Shown here: in pieces, positions 1-11,570 of the stretch | Position numbering within the stretch: position 1 is the first letter of the stretch | How the letters are laid out: every line of letters starts with the position of its first letter | Origin: Neoechinorhynchus agilis | Lineage: Eukaryota; Acanthocephala | NCBI GenBank assembly: GCA_051530055.1 | Contig: CM121342.1 | Location: forward strand, 1,364,001-1,428,000 | Length of the DNA stretch: 64,000 nucleotides | Direction: 5' to 3' | Program-made: the position numbers and the translations under genes | Notes under the pieces: generated by a model | The model's input: the letters and a program-made list of their open reading frames with translations, nothing else | Databases searched by the model: none | Told to the model about the DNA's origin: nothing

Positions 1-87
1 CATGTTGGTCATTAATGGCGAATAAGTTGAAAAATCCGATATTTCTGTACATTCTTTATCTTTTATCAAGGTTGCTTCCCCTCGCAA

Positions 88-182
88 TCATCTTCAGAAA
101 TGGGTGAGAAAAAAGCTAGAAAGAGAGCTTCTCGTCATCTTCAGAAATGGGTGAGAAAAAAGCTAGAAAGAGAGCTTCTCGT
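88..182. repeat. 47 bp direct duplication at satellite edge
   Basis: A 47 bp stretch starting tcatcttcagaaatggg is present twice in direct tandem (about 88-134 and 135-181), just before the first satellite monomer. The right arm ends differently, so this is private to the left copy. Confidence 0.85.
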
Positions 183-183
183 A

Positions 184-3100
184 AAGCTGGTCGCTTTATT
201 CTTGGCTCGCTAGGTGGAATTCGACGATGTGAGAGAGCATGTCAAGTCGAAGCCGAGGCAACTCAAGGGCAATGATTGCGTTTTCTGCTCAGTATCCTGC
301 AAGGACTGTGACTATGTCGATATTGGACAAATACCACAATCCCCATCGGACTCCTGATAAAAGCTGGTCGCTTTATTCTTCGCTCGCTAGGTGGAATTCT
401 ACGATGTAGAGCATGTCGTCGAAGCCGAGGCAACTCAAGGGCAATGATTGCGTTTTTCTGCTCAGTATCCTGCAAGGATTGTGACTATGTCTATATTGAC
501 AAATACCACAATCCCCATCGGACTCTGATAAAAGCTGGTCGCTTTATTCTTGGCTCGCTAGGTGGAATTGACGATGTGAGAGAGTGCGTCGGGTCAGCGA
601 GAGGCAACTCAAGGGCAATGATTGCGTGGTTCACTCAGTATCCTGTAAGCACTGTGACCATGCTCATATTGGACAAATGCTACAATCCTCATCGGACTCT
701 GATAAAAGCTGGTCGCTTTATTCTTCGCTCGCTAGGTGGAATTCGACGATGTGAGAGAGCATGTCAAGTCGAAGCCAGGCAACTCAAGGGCAATGATTGC
801 GTTTTCTGCTCAGTATCCTGCAAGGATTGTGACTATGTCTATATTGGACAAATGCCACAATCCCCATCGGACTCCTGATAAAAGCTGGTCGCTTTATTCT
901 TGGCTCGCTAGGTGGAATTCGATGATGTGAGAGAGCATGTCAAGTCGAAGCCGAGGCAACTCAAGGGCAATGATTGCGTTTTCTGCTCAGTATCCTGCAA
1001 GGACTGTGACTATGTCGATATTGGACAAATACCACAATCCCCATCGGACTCCTGATAAATGCTGGTCGCTTTATTCTTCGCTCGCTAGGTGGAATTCGAC
1101 GATGTGAGAGAGCATGTCAAGTCGAAGCCGAGGCAACTCAAGGGCAATGATTGCGTTTTCTGCTCAGTATCCTGCAAGGATTGTGACTATGTCTATATTG
1201 GACAAATAACACAATCCCCATCGGACTCCTGATAAAAGCTGGTCGCTTTATTCTTGGCTCGCTAGGTGGAATTCGACGATGTGAGAGAGCATGTCAAGTC
1301 GAAGCAGAGGCAACTCAAGGGCAATGATTGCGTGGTCTACTCAGTATCCTGCAAGCACTGTGACCATGCCTATATTGGACAAATGCCACAATCCCCATCG
1401 GACTCCTGATAAAAGCTGGTCGCTTTATTCTTCGCTCGCTAGGTGGAATTCTACGATGTGAGAGAGCATGTCAAGTCGAAGCAGAGGCAACTCAAGGGCA
1501 ATTATTGCGTTTTCTGCTCAGTATCCTGCAAGGATTGTGACCATGTCGATATTGGACAAATACCACAATCCCCATCGGACTCCTAATAAAAGCTGGTCGC
1601 TTTATTCTTTGCTCGCTAGGTTGATTTCGACGATGTGAGAGCGCATGTCAAGTCGAAGCCGAGGCAACTCAAGGGCAATGATTGCGTTTTCTGCTCAGTA
1701 CCCTGCAAGGACTGTGACTATGTCGATATTGGACAAATGCCACAATCCCTGCCGAACTCCTGATAAAATAAAAGCTGGTCGCTTTATTCTTGGCTCGCTA
1801 GGTTGAATTCGACGATGTGAGAGAGCATGTCAAGTCGAAGCCGAGGCAACTCAAGGGAAATTATTGCGTTTTCTGCTCAGTACCCTGCAAGGACTGTGAC
1901 TATGTCGATATTGGACAAATGCCACAATCCCCATCGGACTCCTGATAAAAGCTGTCGCTTTATTCTTCGCTCGCTAGGTGGAATTCGACGATGTGAGAGA
2001 GCATGTCAAGTCGAAGCCGAGGCAACTCAAGGGCAAATGATTGCGTTTTCTGCTCAGTACTCTGCAGGGACCCTGACCATGTCGATATTGGACAAATGCC
2101 ACAATCCCCATCGGACTCCTGATAAAAGCTGGTCGCTTTATTCTTGGCTCGCTAGGTTGATTTCGACGATGTGAGAGAGCATGTCAAGTCGAAGCCGAGG
2201 CAACTCAAGGGAAATTATTGCGTTTTCTGCTCAGTACCCTGCAAGGACTGTGACTATGTCGATATTGGACAAATGCCACAATCCCCATCGGACTCCTGAT
2301 AAAAGCTGGTCGCTTTATTCTTCGCTCGCTAGGTGGAATTCGACGATGTGAGAGAGCATGTCAAGTCGAAGCCGAGGCAACTCAAGGGCAATGATTGCGT
2401 TTTCTGCTCAGTACTCTGCAGGGACTGTGACCATGTCGATATTGGACAAATGCCACAATCCCCATCGGACTCCTGATAAAAGCTGGTCGCTTTATTCTTG
2501 GCTCGCTAGGTTGATTTCGACGATGTGAGAGAGCATGTCAAGTCGAAGCCGAGGCAACTCAAGCGGAAATTATTGCGTTTTCTGCTCAGTAATTCGCAAG
2601 GACTGTGACTATGTCGATATTGGACAAATGCCACAATCCCCATCGGACTCCTGATAAAAGCTGGTCGCTTTATTCTTGGCTCGCTAGGTGGTAATCGACG
2701 ATGTGAGAGAGCATGTCAAGTCGATGCCGGAGCAACTCAAGGGAAATTATTGCGTTTTCTGCTCAGTACCCTGCAAGGACTGTGACCATGTCTATATTGG
2801 ACAAATGCCACAATCCCCATCGGACTCCTGATTAAAGCTGGTCGCTTTATTCTTCGCTCGCTAGGTGGAATTCGACGATGTGAGAGAGCATGTCAAGTCG
2901 AAGCCGAGGCAACTCAAGGGCAATGATTGCGTTTTCTGCTCAGTACTCTGCAGGGACTGTGACCATGCCTATATTGGACAAATGCCACAATCCCCATCGG
3001 ACTCCTGATAAAAGCTGGTCGCTTTATTCTTCGCTCGCTAGGTGGAATTCTACGATGTGAGAGAGCATGTCAAGTCGAAGCCGGAGCAACTCAAGGGAAA

Positions 3101-4390
3101 TTATTGCGTGGTCTACTCAGTATCCTGCAAGGACTGTGACTATGTCGATATTGGACGAATCCCACAACCCCCGCCGAACTGATAAAAGCTGGTCGCTTTA
3201 TTCTTCGCTCGCTAGGTGGAATTCGACGATGAGAGACATGTCATCGAAGCCGAGTGCAACTCAAGGGCAATGATTGCGTTGCTCAGTATCCTGCAAGGAT
3301 TGTGACTATGTCTATATTGGACAAATACCACAATCCCCATCGGACTCCTGATAAAAGCTGGTCGCTTTTATCTTCGCTCGCTAGGTGGGAATTCGACGAT
3401 GCGGAGAGAGCATGTCAAGTCGAAGCCGAGGCAACTCAAGGGCAATGATTGCGTTTTCTGCTCAGTATCCTGCAAGGATTGTGACTATGTCTATATTGGA
3501 CAAATGCCACAATCCCCATCGGACTCCTGATAAAAGCTGGTCGCTTTATTCTTGGCTCGCTATATGGAATTCGACGATGTGAGAGAGCATGTCAAGTCGA
3601 AGCCGAGGCAACTCAAGGGCAATGATTGCGTTTTCTGCTCAGTATCCTGCAAGGATTGTGACCATGTCGATATTGGACAAATGCCACAATCCCCATCGGA
3701 CTCCTGATAAAAGCTGGTCGCTTTATTCTTCGCTCGCTAGGTGGAATTCGACGATGTGAGAGAGCATGTCAAGTGGAAGCCGAGGCAACTCAAGGGCAAT
3801 GATTGCGTTTTCTGCTCAGTATCCTGCAAGGACAGTGACCATGTCGATATTGGACAAATGCCACAATCCCCATCGGACTCCTGATAAAAGCTGGTCGCTT
3901 TATTCCTCGATCGCGAGGTGGAATTCGACGATATGAGAGAGCATGTCAAGTCGAAGCCGAGGCAACTCAAGGGCAATGATTGCGTTTTCTGCTCAGTATC
4001 CTGCAAGGACAGTGACCATGTCGATATTGGACAAATGCCACAATCCCCATCGGACTCCTGATAAAAGCTGGTCGCTTTATTCCTCGATCGCTAGGTGGAA
4101 TTCGACGATATGAGAGAGCATGTCAAGTCGAAATCGGAGCAACTCAAGGCAATGATTGCGTGGTCTGCTCAGTATCCTGCAAGGACTGTGACTATGTCAT
4201 ATTTGACAAATACCACAATCCCCATCGGACTCCTGATAAAAGCTGGTCGCTTTATTCCTCGATCGCTAGGTGGAATTCGACGATATGAGAGAGCATGTCA
4301 AGTCGAAGCCGAGGCAACTCAAGGGCAATGATTGCGTTTTCTGCTCAGTATCCTGCAAGGACTGTGACCATGTCGATATTGGACAAACAA
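184..4390 (+). repeat. 176-177 bp satellite, about 24 tandem copies
   Basis: Head-to-tail monomers beginning aagctggtcgctttatt recur at 184, 361, 532, 706 and 882, and so on with a 171-177 bp period. Copies differ by point changes and small indels. In the frame that reads LKGNDCVFCSVSCKDCDY..IGQ, the monomer carries the first strand of a GIY-YIG endonuclease as found in Penelope-like elements. The monomer is therefore probably an amplified piece of such an element. Many short open frames occur because 177 is divisible by three; I do not regard them as genes. Confidence 0.93.
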
Positions 4391-4600
4391 AGCATGAGTG
4401 CGGCAGCATGAATACGCAATCAAACGGAGTGATGTGTCATCGGCCATCTTCAACGACGCCGTGCAAAACGACCATACAATCGACTTCGGAGGAGCAATGG
4501 CGAAAATGGTTGAGAACGGGATCCAGAATTTCTTCTCATGCTGTAATACCCGGTAGGAGTGAATTTGAGCAGCGTAATTGATGGTTCGGCGCACACGAGT
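4330..4600 (+). mobile_element. Penelope-like element, endonuclease fragment A
   Basis: The last satellite monomer does not loop back to a new monomer. It continues from CKDCDHVDIGQTKHE into a stretch that, allowing for frame changes, reads HEYAIKRSDVSSAIF and NDHTIDFGGAMAKMVENG. This is the order of conserved blocks in PLE GIY-YIG domains: the CxxCxxxYIGQT start, the HxxAxxR helix, then a SA..H..NDHxIDF block. It looks like a degenerate endonuclease end and is the probable parent of the satellite. Confidence 0.7.
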
Positions 4601-4714
4601 GCAGGGATCAAATGAGCTCGGAGGTCGATGCCTCGAAAATTTGCATGTTTACAAATAAATTTCGAGGAGGGAAAAACTTGCTTTGTATAGAAAGGTAGTG
4701 GAATCCATCGAAGG

Positions 4715-4953
<239 letters not shown>

Positions 4954-5284
4954 CGAAGGAAAAACTCGGTCGAATGATTAACTATTCATTATTGGCGATT
5001 TATGATGATTTAAAAATAGCGAGCTTTTCTTTTCTGCAAACTCCCTTTGCGTTATTCTTGCTGCATACGGATCCCAGTCATTTCCTCTTGATTCTATTTC
5101 CCACATAAAGTAAAACACGAATCTTTCTTCACAATAAAAAATAATATACGATTATGACTCCGAATAGAAATTCTAGAAGCCTTATAAGTTTTGTACTGCT
5201 TTTTTAAAGCGTTTGACGCAATATTTATTTGTGATTTAAGAAGCCGTTTCTAGATGTGTTGATTCAAAAAAATGAAACACGAAT

Positions 5285-6110
5285 TACTACATCGGTCCAC
5301 AGAAAGCCAACTGAAACAAATAATTATATACTTTGGAATATTGCTCATTGTAAAAGCACAAAAGTTGTATATTCAAATCTTTATGCAGTGAGGAGTGCCT
5401 CACATATGAAATATAAAAGTTGAAACGAATTTCCAGGAAGTTGGGGGACCCCAAAGATATTCTTAATTCAGCGCGAGAGCAAGTGGACCGTGCGAGGAAC
5501 ATACAGTCAAAAGAAACAGTCATGAGCCCGAATCGAATGAATCTACTACGCATTGAAGTGCCGGACATAGGACCGCAGACCAACTGTTGACGAAATAAAA
5601 TTTCAAGAACAATTAAGAACAGCGGTCTGCCGATAAAATGTCAATTTTATTTTTGACTTTCTGTACTTATAGGAAACATCATTTCCCGGAAATTCAGGGA
5701 AGTAGAAAGGAGGGCTGTTGCCTACAAAGTTTCTTGTAGCCAATGCAATAGCAATTACATCGGATAAACAGGCCATAATCTGTATACGAGATTGGCGGAG
5801 CGTAAACGGTCCAAGACCCAGAAAGTGGTATCGTCGAATATCGCCGACAAAACATTGGTTTTAGCAAATGAACATAATAACATTCGACGCCTAATTAAGG
5901 AAACGTTCTTAAACATAGAACAGAAACCGTATATAAACAACTGGGGAGTTTAAAATCTCTGTCTGCACAGCTAAAAAAATGTTACAACACAATAAACCAT
6001 AAGAGCGTGTGAGAGCGAAATAATTACTCATCCACTTGTATTTGAGAACTGATGATGAATTCGACGAGGTTCGCAGAACGTCTTTAATCAATAATCATTT
6101 ACCGGGTGCA
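5285..6110 (+). mobile_element. Penelope-like element remnant B (RT tail + GIY-YIG)
   Basis: The + strand shows the end of a PLE reverse transcriptase (SVHRKPTETNNYILWN, matching the family pattern VxRKPTxTxxYL) near 5293-5420. A GIY-YIG endonuclease follows at about 5720-5945 (AVAYKVSCSQCNSNYIG, then TGHNLYTRLAERKRS, and a tail IKETFLNIEQKPYIN). A hammerhead-like motif follows directly. The copy is 5'-truncated and degenerate. It belongs to a different PLE lineage from fragment A, because the endonuclease sequences differ. Confidence 0.72.
6049..6090 (+). ncRNA. Hammerhead-ribozyme-like motif of PLE B
   Basis: The order is CTGATGA, a helix-II-like stretch (tgaattcgacgaggttcgc), then GAACGTC, just 3' of the PLE endonuclease. 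PLEs are known to encode small hammerhead motifs with a CTGATGA...GAAACGTC pattern. Here the second core box is GAAC rather than GAAA, so this copy is probably inactive. Confidence 0.45.
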
Positions 6111-6418
6111 GACCTAAACAAAAATTCCAAGTTTTTTGCTGCTTTTTGTTTTTAAAGCGTTTGACGCAAAATTTATTTGTGATTTAAGAAGCGATTCTCG
6201 AAACCAAAAGTCCTCTAATATTTTCTTCGTTTGAAATATCAGCGAGTCATTTTATTTTGAATGTAAGGAATTTTAATAATTTCAATCACAGTTTAATTGC
6301 GTTAAAATTCAAAATCAAGGAATAGAAATAGTCATTGCGGTGTTAAATGCGTGGTTAAACAGTTAATAGAACGCAGTTGATTTTGGTCGAAAATCTTGCT
6401 CCTAAACATAAAAAGAAT

Positions 6419-6640
6419 GTTGTGCGTTGGCGAATCCTTTCCCCGGTGTTTTCGTTACTCATTTATTTTAGAAATATTTCGGAACTCACATATTTAAAAA
6501 GTTACAAACAATAGACTGAAGAGGCAAGGAAAACCTTGCGAAATATTTCAAAAATAAATGAGTAACGAAAACATCGGGGAAAGGATTCGCCAACGCACAA
6601 TCAAATTCACCCCGAGGACAATGACATATGACAATAAAAA
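6419..6640. mobile_element. Foldback/MITE element, family FB1
   Basis: An inverted repeat about 60 bp long begins gtgcgttggcgaatcc, continues through cggtgttttcgttactcattt, and returns as its reverse complement ending near 6602. The conserved flank tttgattgtgcgttgg also occurs at copies near 17046, 23480 and 40880. No coding capacity; probably a non-autonomous DNA transposon. Confidence 0.75.
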
Positions 6641-6910
6641 GAATATTTATAACTTTAATTACAGAGCGACCAATCAGACTGCGCATTTCACATGTCAGAT
6701 TGCGGAGCCTGCCGAAAAATAATTGTGCATTTAAAAGCCATGTTGTCTTTTTAAACTACTCAATATTTTAAAAGGTTCCTTTATTGCAATTATCCATGCC
6801 AGCGCCATCACTCTTATTTTAGCGAAAGGTTATGATTCCCAAAAGTTAGAAGAATACTCACTTTAAGAAATAAATTTACCTCTACCAAAAATATAGAGCG
6901 AATCGAACAT

Positions 6911-7440
6911 ATATGTGAGAAAATTCAATCAAAAATTCAACTTTATATTGTACAAAGTATAGACGGCTACATTGCTCGTAAAAACGGTTCTTTGGATTAA
7001 CTTGTAAGCGAAATGGGCAATAAAATGTTAACCAAGTATGAGAGATTTTTGGAAGTTGTTTATACAATCATTATGGGTCGTAGGACTTATGATGAAATCA
7101 TGACAATCTTAAGTCCTAATAAGTGGCCATATCGAAACAAGAAGACATGCGTTTGCGCCCGTTCACCTGAAAAATACTTATCATCCAATCACCATATCGT
7201 ATTCGTAAAGTTTGATCGGAGTTTTTTAGAATTCACCCAAAATAATTCAAAGAGAAATATCTGGAATTATGGTGGAGCTTCGGTTTTTCACGATTGCATT
7301 CGTAATAGAATGACAGACGAAATGCTCATTTGTACTATCTCAATTATTCTCGACGATGGAATCTGCCTTTTAAACAACAAAATTATGTCGTAAAGGAAAT
7401 TGTTGCTTTCGAAAAAGGATCGCTTGTCAAGTATCATAGA
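6911..7440 (+). pseudogene. Bacterial-type dihydrofolate reductase/RibD-C family pseudogene
   Basis: The translation shows the hallmarks of bacterial YyaP/RibD C-terminal-type reductases in order: LYIVQSIDGYIARKNGSLD at the N-terminus, YERFLEVVYTIIMGRRTYDEI, WPYRNKKTCVCAR, then IWNYGGASVFHDC and MTDEMLICTISIILDDG. The family binds NADPH and reduces pterin or pyrimidine substrates. The frame is closed by one stop after GSLD (where relatives have Trp) and shifts again near the C-terminus, where FKQQNYVVKEIVAFEKG continues in another frame. No introns are evident. The homology is to bacterial proteins, so ancient transfer from bacteria is likely. The inner end of the inverted repeat (7337) falls within this gene, so only this copy has the 3' part. 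Confidence 0.72.
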
Positions 7441-7639
7441 TTAAAAAAACTTATAATCTCATTTGGAGTTGGAACGATGGAGTTTAGAAGAAATGCGGAA
7501 AAATTATTATTCGGTTGCATTTGCATCAATTTATGTTTTGAAAAATATCCCCAAATCTTTTATTTATTAGCTTATGACGAACGCTTTACGATCCTCACGC
7601 AAAAGTTTAGACCTTATTTTTTAGCAATTACTTAAATCC

Positions 7640-8960
7640 AGATTTTTAAAGTACTATTAAGTCGCCTCCGAATGCAATCGCCCATGGCAAGCCAAATGAC
7701 GGAGTATCCTCTCCATCTGTCACTACAACATCTAATGTTCTTACGCTTACTTTAGCTTTCCCCAACACCGGAGCACCTGTGCCTCCATAAGCAGTCAATG
7801 GGCCACTCTTTTCCATACTACCATTATCAATGTGTTCCCAAATCCTACTTGGAATAACGGATACGGCTGCCCCTGTATCGAACTGCATTCTAGTCTTTAA
7901 TCCGCATATCTTTACCCATATTTCAGCGATGTGTGCTTCCGATAACATCATGCAAAATGCCCGAAACGCTGACATTTGAAGCACTTTGATTTTATCGCTC
8001 GACATGCCCCATCTGCATGGTAAAGTCCACATCTATCACACTTTTCTCGAGATTGTTAGATGCTTCATAACCGTTTTTATTATTTTTATGAACCGCACCC
8101 TCACTCCACACCACGTACACACAAGTAGCTGCACGATATGGCTATCAACCGATCGATATTAGTTAATACGCAACAGAGATCGATTCCAAATCCTGTTTAA
8201 ATCCGATTCCTCCCGCATCTTGACTTTATCTTCGATTATTTCTATCGCGCGTTCTGTTGACTCGAATGTGATTGCTATTCTCAACACATCTTCCAATGAC
8301 AACTGATCCTGTTGCAGTGCGCTTTTCTTTACGAATTCGTGCGGTGTGTATAGTACTAGCATATCGCGAATCCACTCGTCAATCGCTGCTTTTTCGTTAT
8401 TGATATTTTTCTTAAAAAATTGCCACCCGCAGCAGTTCCAAGCAACTCACCCACCCACTCCATATGTTTGAAATTTATATCTGGCTGTCACTTCGTGGAT
8501 ACTTGGCTCGAATTGCTCATTTAATATTTTCAACAAGTCTTTGTACGATAAGTCCTCAATTTTGGTTGAACTTATGGATTTTCTTATTGCTGAAAACATC
8601 TCAGCATTCAACCAGGTTGATAGATACTTCATTTTCCTCTCATCCTCGGTGACACCATATAAACTGAAATGTTGCTCAACTTGAGTTAGGTAATTCGTCC
8701 AAGACTCTCCATTTGGGTCAAAACTTCTACGGAATCGTTGTTCTTACAACACCGTAATCTTTGACATCTCTGTTGTTGTGCAAACTCATCAAAATCGCCT
8801 GATTTATCTCGTTTTGCTGCTTCTGCTGATCGAGCAGCATCTCGATGATTTTCTCCGAACAACCACCCTCGTCGCCAAATATGGTATTCGAACTCATCGC
8901 ACTTTTTTCTAACTCACTCGCTAACACACACAAAAACGAAAAACCATACGCACGATTCAG
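7640..8960 (-). mobile_element. LTR retrotransposon fossil, Ty3/gypsy-like gag-protease
   Basis: The - strand carries gag-like stretches (8159-8930, including a coiled-coil-like EKIIEMLLDQQKQQNEINQ segment) and then an aspartic protease (7646-8032) with the FDTGA active-site motif. Reverse transcriptase, integrase and a recognisable LTR pair are not seen. It is a 5' fragment of an old element, broken in several places. Confidence 0.65.
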
Positions 8961-10270
8961 AAATCGATGCGCTATACGTTCCTAACACACTGAGGTTTAC
9001 CGTTATGACAGTTGACTCACATGGTCCTTTGCGAATAAATTTTTTTTGTTATGACAGTTGGACGTACGCCTTCTATGCAAGGACGAATAATGTGCTTTCG
9101 AACGATAAGATGAGAATATCTTGTAACTCGAATTTCCTTACAAATAATATTTTTAGACTTGTTGACGCATTCTTGGATTATTTCCGTATTTAAATATGTG
9201 TCCGATGGAGAATACATCTTACGAAAAAGTGCGATCGGTTTTTTAAGCAAAATTTGAAGGAGCAAGAAAATGAATACTTTTCTATACGTTTATCTGAACA
9301 CTTTTTTCTCCAGAAGATATAAACCCTTTTTTGCATGAATGTACTTTATTCGTATTGCCCTTTTTTTAGCTTGTAGCCAATGAGATTCGTTTCAAGGGTC
9401 GGTGATGGAGGCACGTGATTTCATTCGCAAATTTATGTTCGTCTTCACGACGTGGTCATTTTTTGTTTCTAAAAACTTTGGATTTGAATTGAGCAAACAC
9501 TTTATTCTTACAACTTTTAAATCTCATAAAATGGTTATTTTGAAGACTGAGAACTTTTATGGGAGCTTGAAATACTTAAGAAATTTGATTTATGCATTTA
9601 TCTAAGAAAGACTACTTTAATTGTTTTTGTATTTATAAAGCAGAAAAACTACAATTAATAAATAATTTCATTTTTGAATCGGTCTATTTCTAGCATTTTC
9701 ATCTGTAAAACATTAGTCATCGCGGTAATGTGAGACTGTCTTAATCGAGAAATTAGCATGTCAGCATTACAATAAACCACAAAAAGGCACCAGATTGTAC
9801 CGAAATATTGGAACCAATAAATTCTTTTAATTTTAACGCCAGATGCAAACATAAACATTTTAAACTTCAAATAATAGTTTTAAAGTAAAAGTGGACGGTT
9901 ATTTCAGAGCGCGCAATTCTAAAACAGTAAAAAAGGATAATTTTGAGCATCGTAAATTGTTAATATTGTGGTTGTAATTTCGAAACTACAGGGGCGATAC
10001 TTCTGCAAATATTCATTAGGAAAAAAGTCTAGAATTAATATTCTGTAATAAATGCGATCAAATTATTGGAAGGTTCCCCGATATTCACAACATTTAAGTA
10101 GTTGAAGTTTTTAACACCAAGACGGATTTTATTTTTGGTTGTTTTCGTCTTTTTGTATACGAGATGACTATTTAACATTTGTTTTCACGGTTTCACCACC
10201 GCAATTCGTTTTTAGGTTAGACTTGAAAATCTTTACCAACTACTCTAGACTCTTACGGACTTTATATCAC
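8961..10270. other. No gene recognised
   Basis: AT-rich DNA. A ttatgacagttg motif occurs twice near 9003-9062 and could be LTR remains. Around 9801-9838 there is half of the foldback sequence also seen at 60193-60309. Short open frames show no recognisable domain. Confidence 0.5.
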
Positions 10271-10277
10271 TTAGAAG

Positions 10278-10505
10278 ATGGGTGATACCTGGTTATATAT
10301 TGTACCACCGATTTTATGCTTGTTGGTGTTTTCAGGTGTGGTGGCCGCCATTCTGATGTATATATTTTTCTGTTCTATAATACGATCTAATTTTAATTTA
10401 GGCGATATGCTAGTAGTTTATACCGCCGTGGAATGCTTCCCGCGGAGTTTTTTTACGGAGGCATGTTTGGAGGCAACCAAAGGAACTTTACAGGACCGTG
10501 ATTAA
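10278..10505 (+). CDS. Possible small membrane protein
   Basis: A 75-codon frame starts in a good context (gaagatggg). It begins with a strongly hydrophobic helix (YIVPPILCLLVFSGVVAAILMYIFF, residues about 7-31) followed by a short polar tail. It faces the PEBP-like gene tail to tail, 117 bp away. No family was recognised. An acceptor-like aattttaatttag inside it suggests it may be spliced differently. It could be a chance frame. Confidence 0.3.
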   Translation: MGDTWLYIVPPILCLLVFSGVVAAILMYIFFCSIIRSNFNLGDMLVVYTAVECFPRSFFTEACLEATKGTLQDRD

Positions 10506-10622
10506 TTGATAATGTTCAAGCTTTTAATAAACTTAATTAGTCAAACTTCAGGATTGTGTGTGGAAAAGTATTTATTTTCAAAACCCTTGAGTGTTCATTA
10601 CCTTAACAATGGGAACTTCAAA

Positions 10623-11231
10623 TCAATCGGCTGTTACATTGAACTCCAGTGTGTAGAGTGGGACAAAGTTGTAATACCATGTGAGCTTTTTATACCGGAA
10701 GCGTTTATATTTTGTGCAAAGCGCTTTGAATTTTAAATTCCATGGAATTGCTCCATCTCTTTGTTCAAAGACGAGAATCGCATACCTGCGAGTACCTTTC
10801 GTATGCGAAGGAGGTAAATAATCGACGATGGTCGTCCTTCCCAAGTTTTCCATCCTTAAATCATCAATAAAAATATATGCTAATTGTGGTAATTGTTCAT
10901 TGGCCCCTTTCGGACCAAGATATAATATCATCATGCTTACTAAATAGTACTCTCGAGGAATCAGGCATTCAACTCTTGGCAGATTTTGAACTTGTTTCAC
11001 CGGTACTGTATCGCCATTATGTATTCTTTTTCCGGCAAAGTAAACTTCGGGTCTTCTCTCAACAACAAGCAACTCATTGAGAGTTGTTAAGTCAGATTGC
11101 TCCTCTTTCACTGTATCTCTTCCGAATGTGTCAAATAACCATTGAAAACGTCCTTTTGGTGGTCTGGGAATTCCGATATCAGGACCAAGAGCGAAATGCT
11201 TAAGAGAACGTACTTTTTCATAGATCGTTTC
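10623..11231 (-). CDS. PEBP-domain protein, probable mitochondrial ribosomal protein mL38 (partial)
   Basis: This open exon of about 202 codons has a phosphatidylethanolamine-binding-protein fold. It reads GPDIGIPRPPKGR, then PEVYFAGKRI, VKQVQNLPRVEC, and the ligand-loop block VDYLPPSHTKGTRRYAILVFEQRDG. The DIGLPPPK motif ahead of the PEBP domain, and LPP...G..R.A.L.F.QD, are typical of mL38 of the large mitochondrial ribosomal subunit. Secreted or cytosolic PEBPs lack the first motif. The exon begins after an AG at 11232-11233. Upstream exons, including any mitochondrial leader, are not found because LINE debris follows at once. The segment between the two motifs is shorter than in human mL38, so another divergent PEBP is possible. 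The first part of the exon is duplicated at 22318. Confidence 0.55.
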   Translation of the reverse strand, partial: ETIYEKVRSLKHFALGPDIGIPRPPKGRFQWLFDTFGRDTVKEEQSDLTTLNELLVVERRPEVYFAGKRIHNGDTVPVKQVQNLPRVECLIPREYYLVSMMILYLGPKGANEQLPQLAYIFIDDLRMENLGRTTIVDYLPPSHTKGTRRYAILVFEQRDGAIPWNLKFKALCTKYKRFRYKKLTWYYNFVPLYTLEFNVTAD

Positions 11232-11570
11232 CTTCGATTAAAAAGATTAACGAGCAGATATACGAGTCAACTAACTCAAGACACATTCCATCGGCGAGTT
11301 GACAAAAGTTTCAGGTATGGGCGTGAAAGATTGTGTGGTGTTTTGATGTGGAGCAATGATTTTAATTTGAGTCTAGGCAAAGGTTCTGATTAATGGAATC
11401 TAGATCCCGTTTTAATTCCATGGAGGTCAAATTTGGTAAGATATCAGGGTTGCGTGGACCATTAGAGTTCTTGAGGTCCCGCCACCACGTTGAATTATCA
11501 CTTGAACGAATATTGGAGGAAAGAAAGCTTTTGCGGTGTTTTTTAAATGGGGAAAGTCAGGTAATTTATA
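11165..11570. repeat. Segment duplicated at 22318-22735
   Basis: About 400 bp starting ttccgatatcaggacca is repeated in the same orientation at 22318 with roughly 95% identity. It contains the first 65 bp of the mL38-like exon, its acceptor and adjoining LINE-derived DNA. Confidence 0.85.

Larger units (their letters stand above)
5200..6193 (+). repeat. Direct repeats flanking PLE remnant B
   Basis: A stretch of about 42 bp containing aaagcgtttgacgca and gtgatttaagaagc occurs at about 5202-5243 and again at about 6152-6192, around the PLE remnant. PLEs are known to carry terminal direct repeats (pseudo-LTRs), and these may be their remains. Confidence 0.55.

Noticed and set aside
263-4331. 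Many 60-140 codon frames in the satellite
   Set aside because: They arise because the monomer length is a multiple of three with few stops. They occur in several frames on both strands and break from copy to copy.
184-4390. CRISPR array
   Set aside because: The whole monomer repeats without unique spacers, and the genome is eukaryotic.
10506-11080. + strand frames at 10506 and 10877
   Set aside because: Shadows of the PEBP-domain gene on the - strand.
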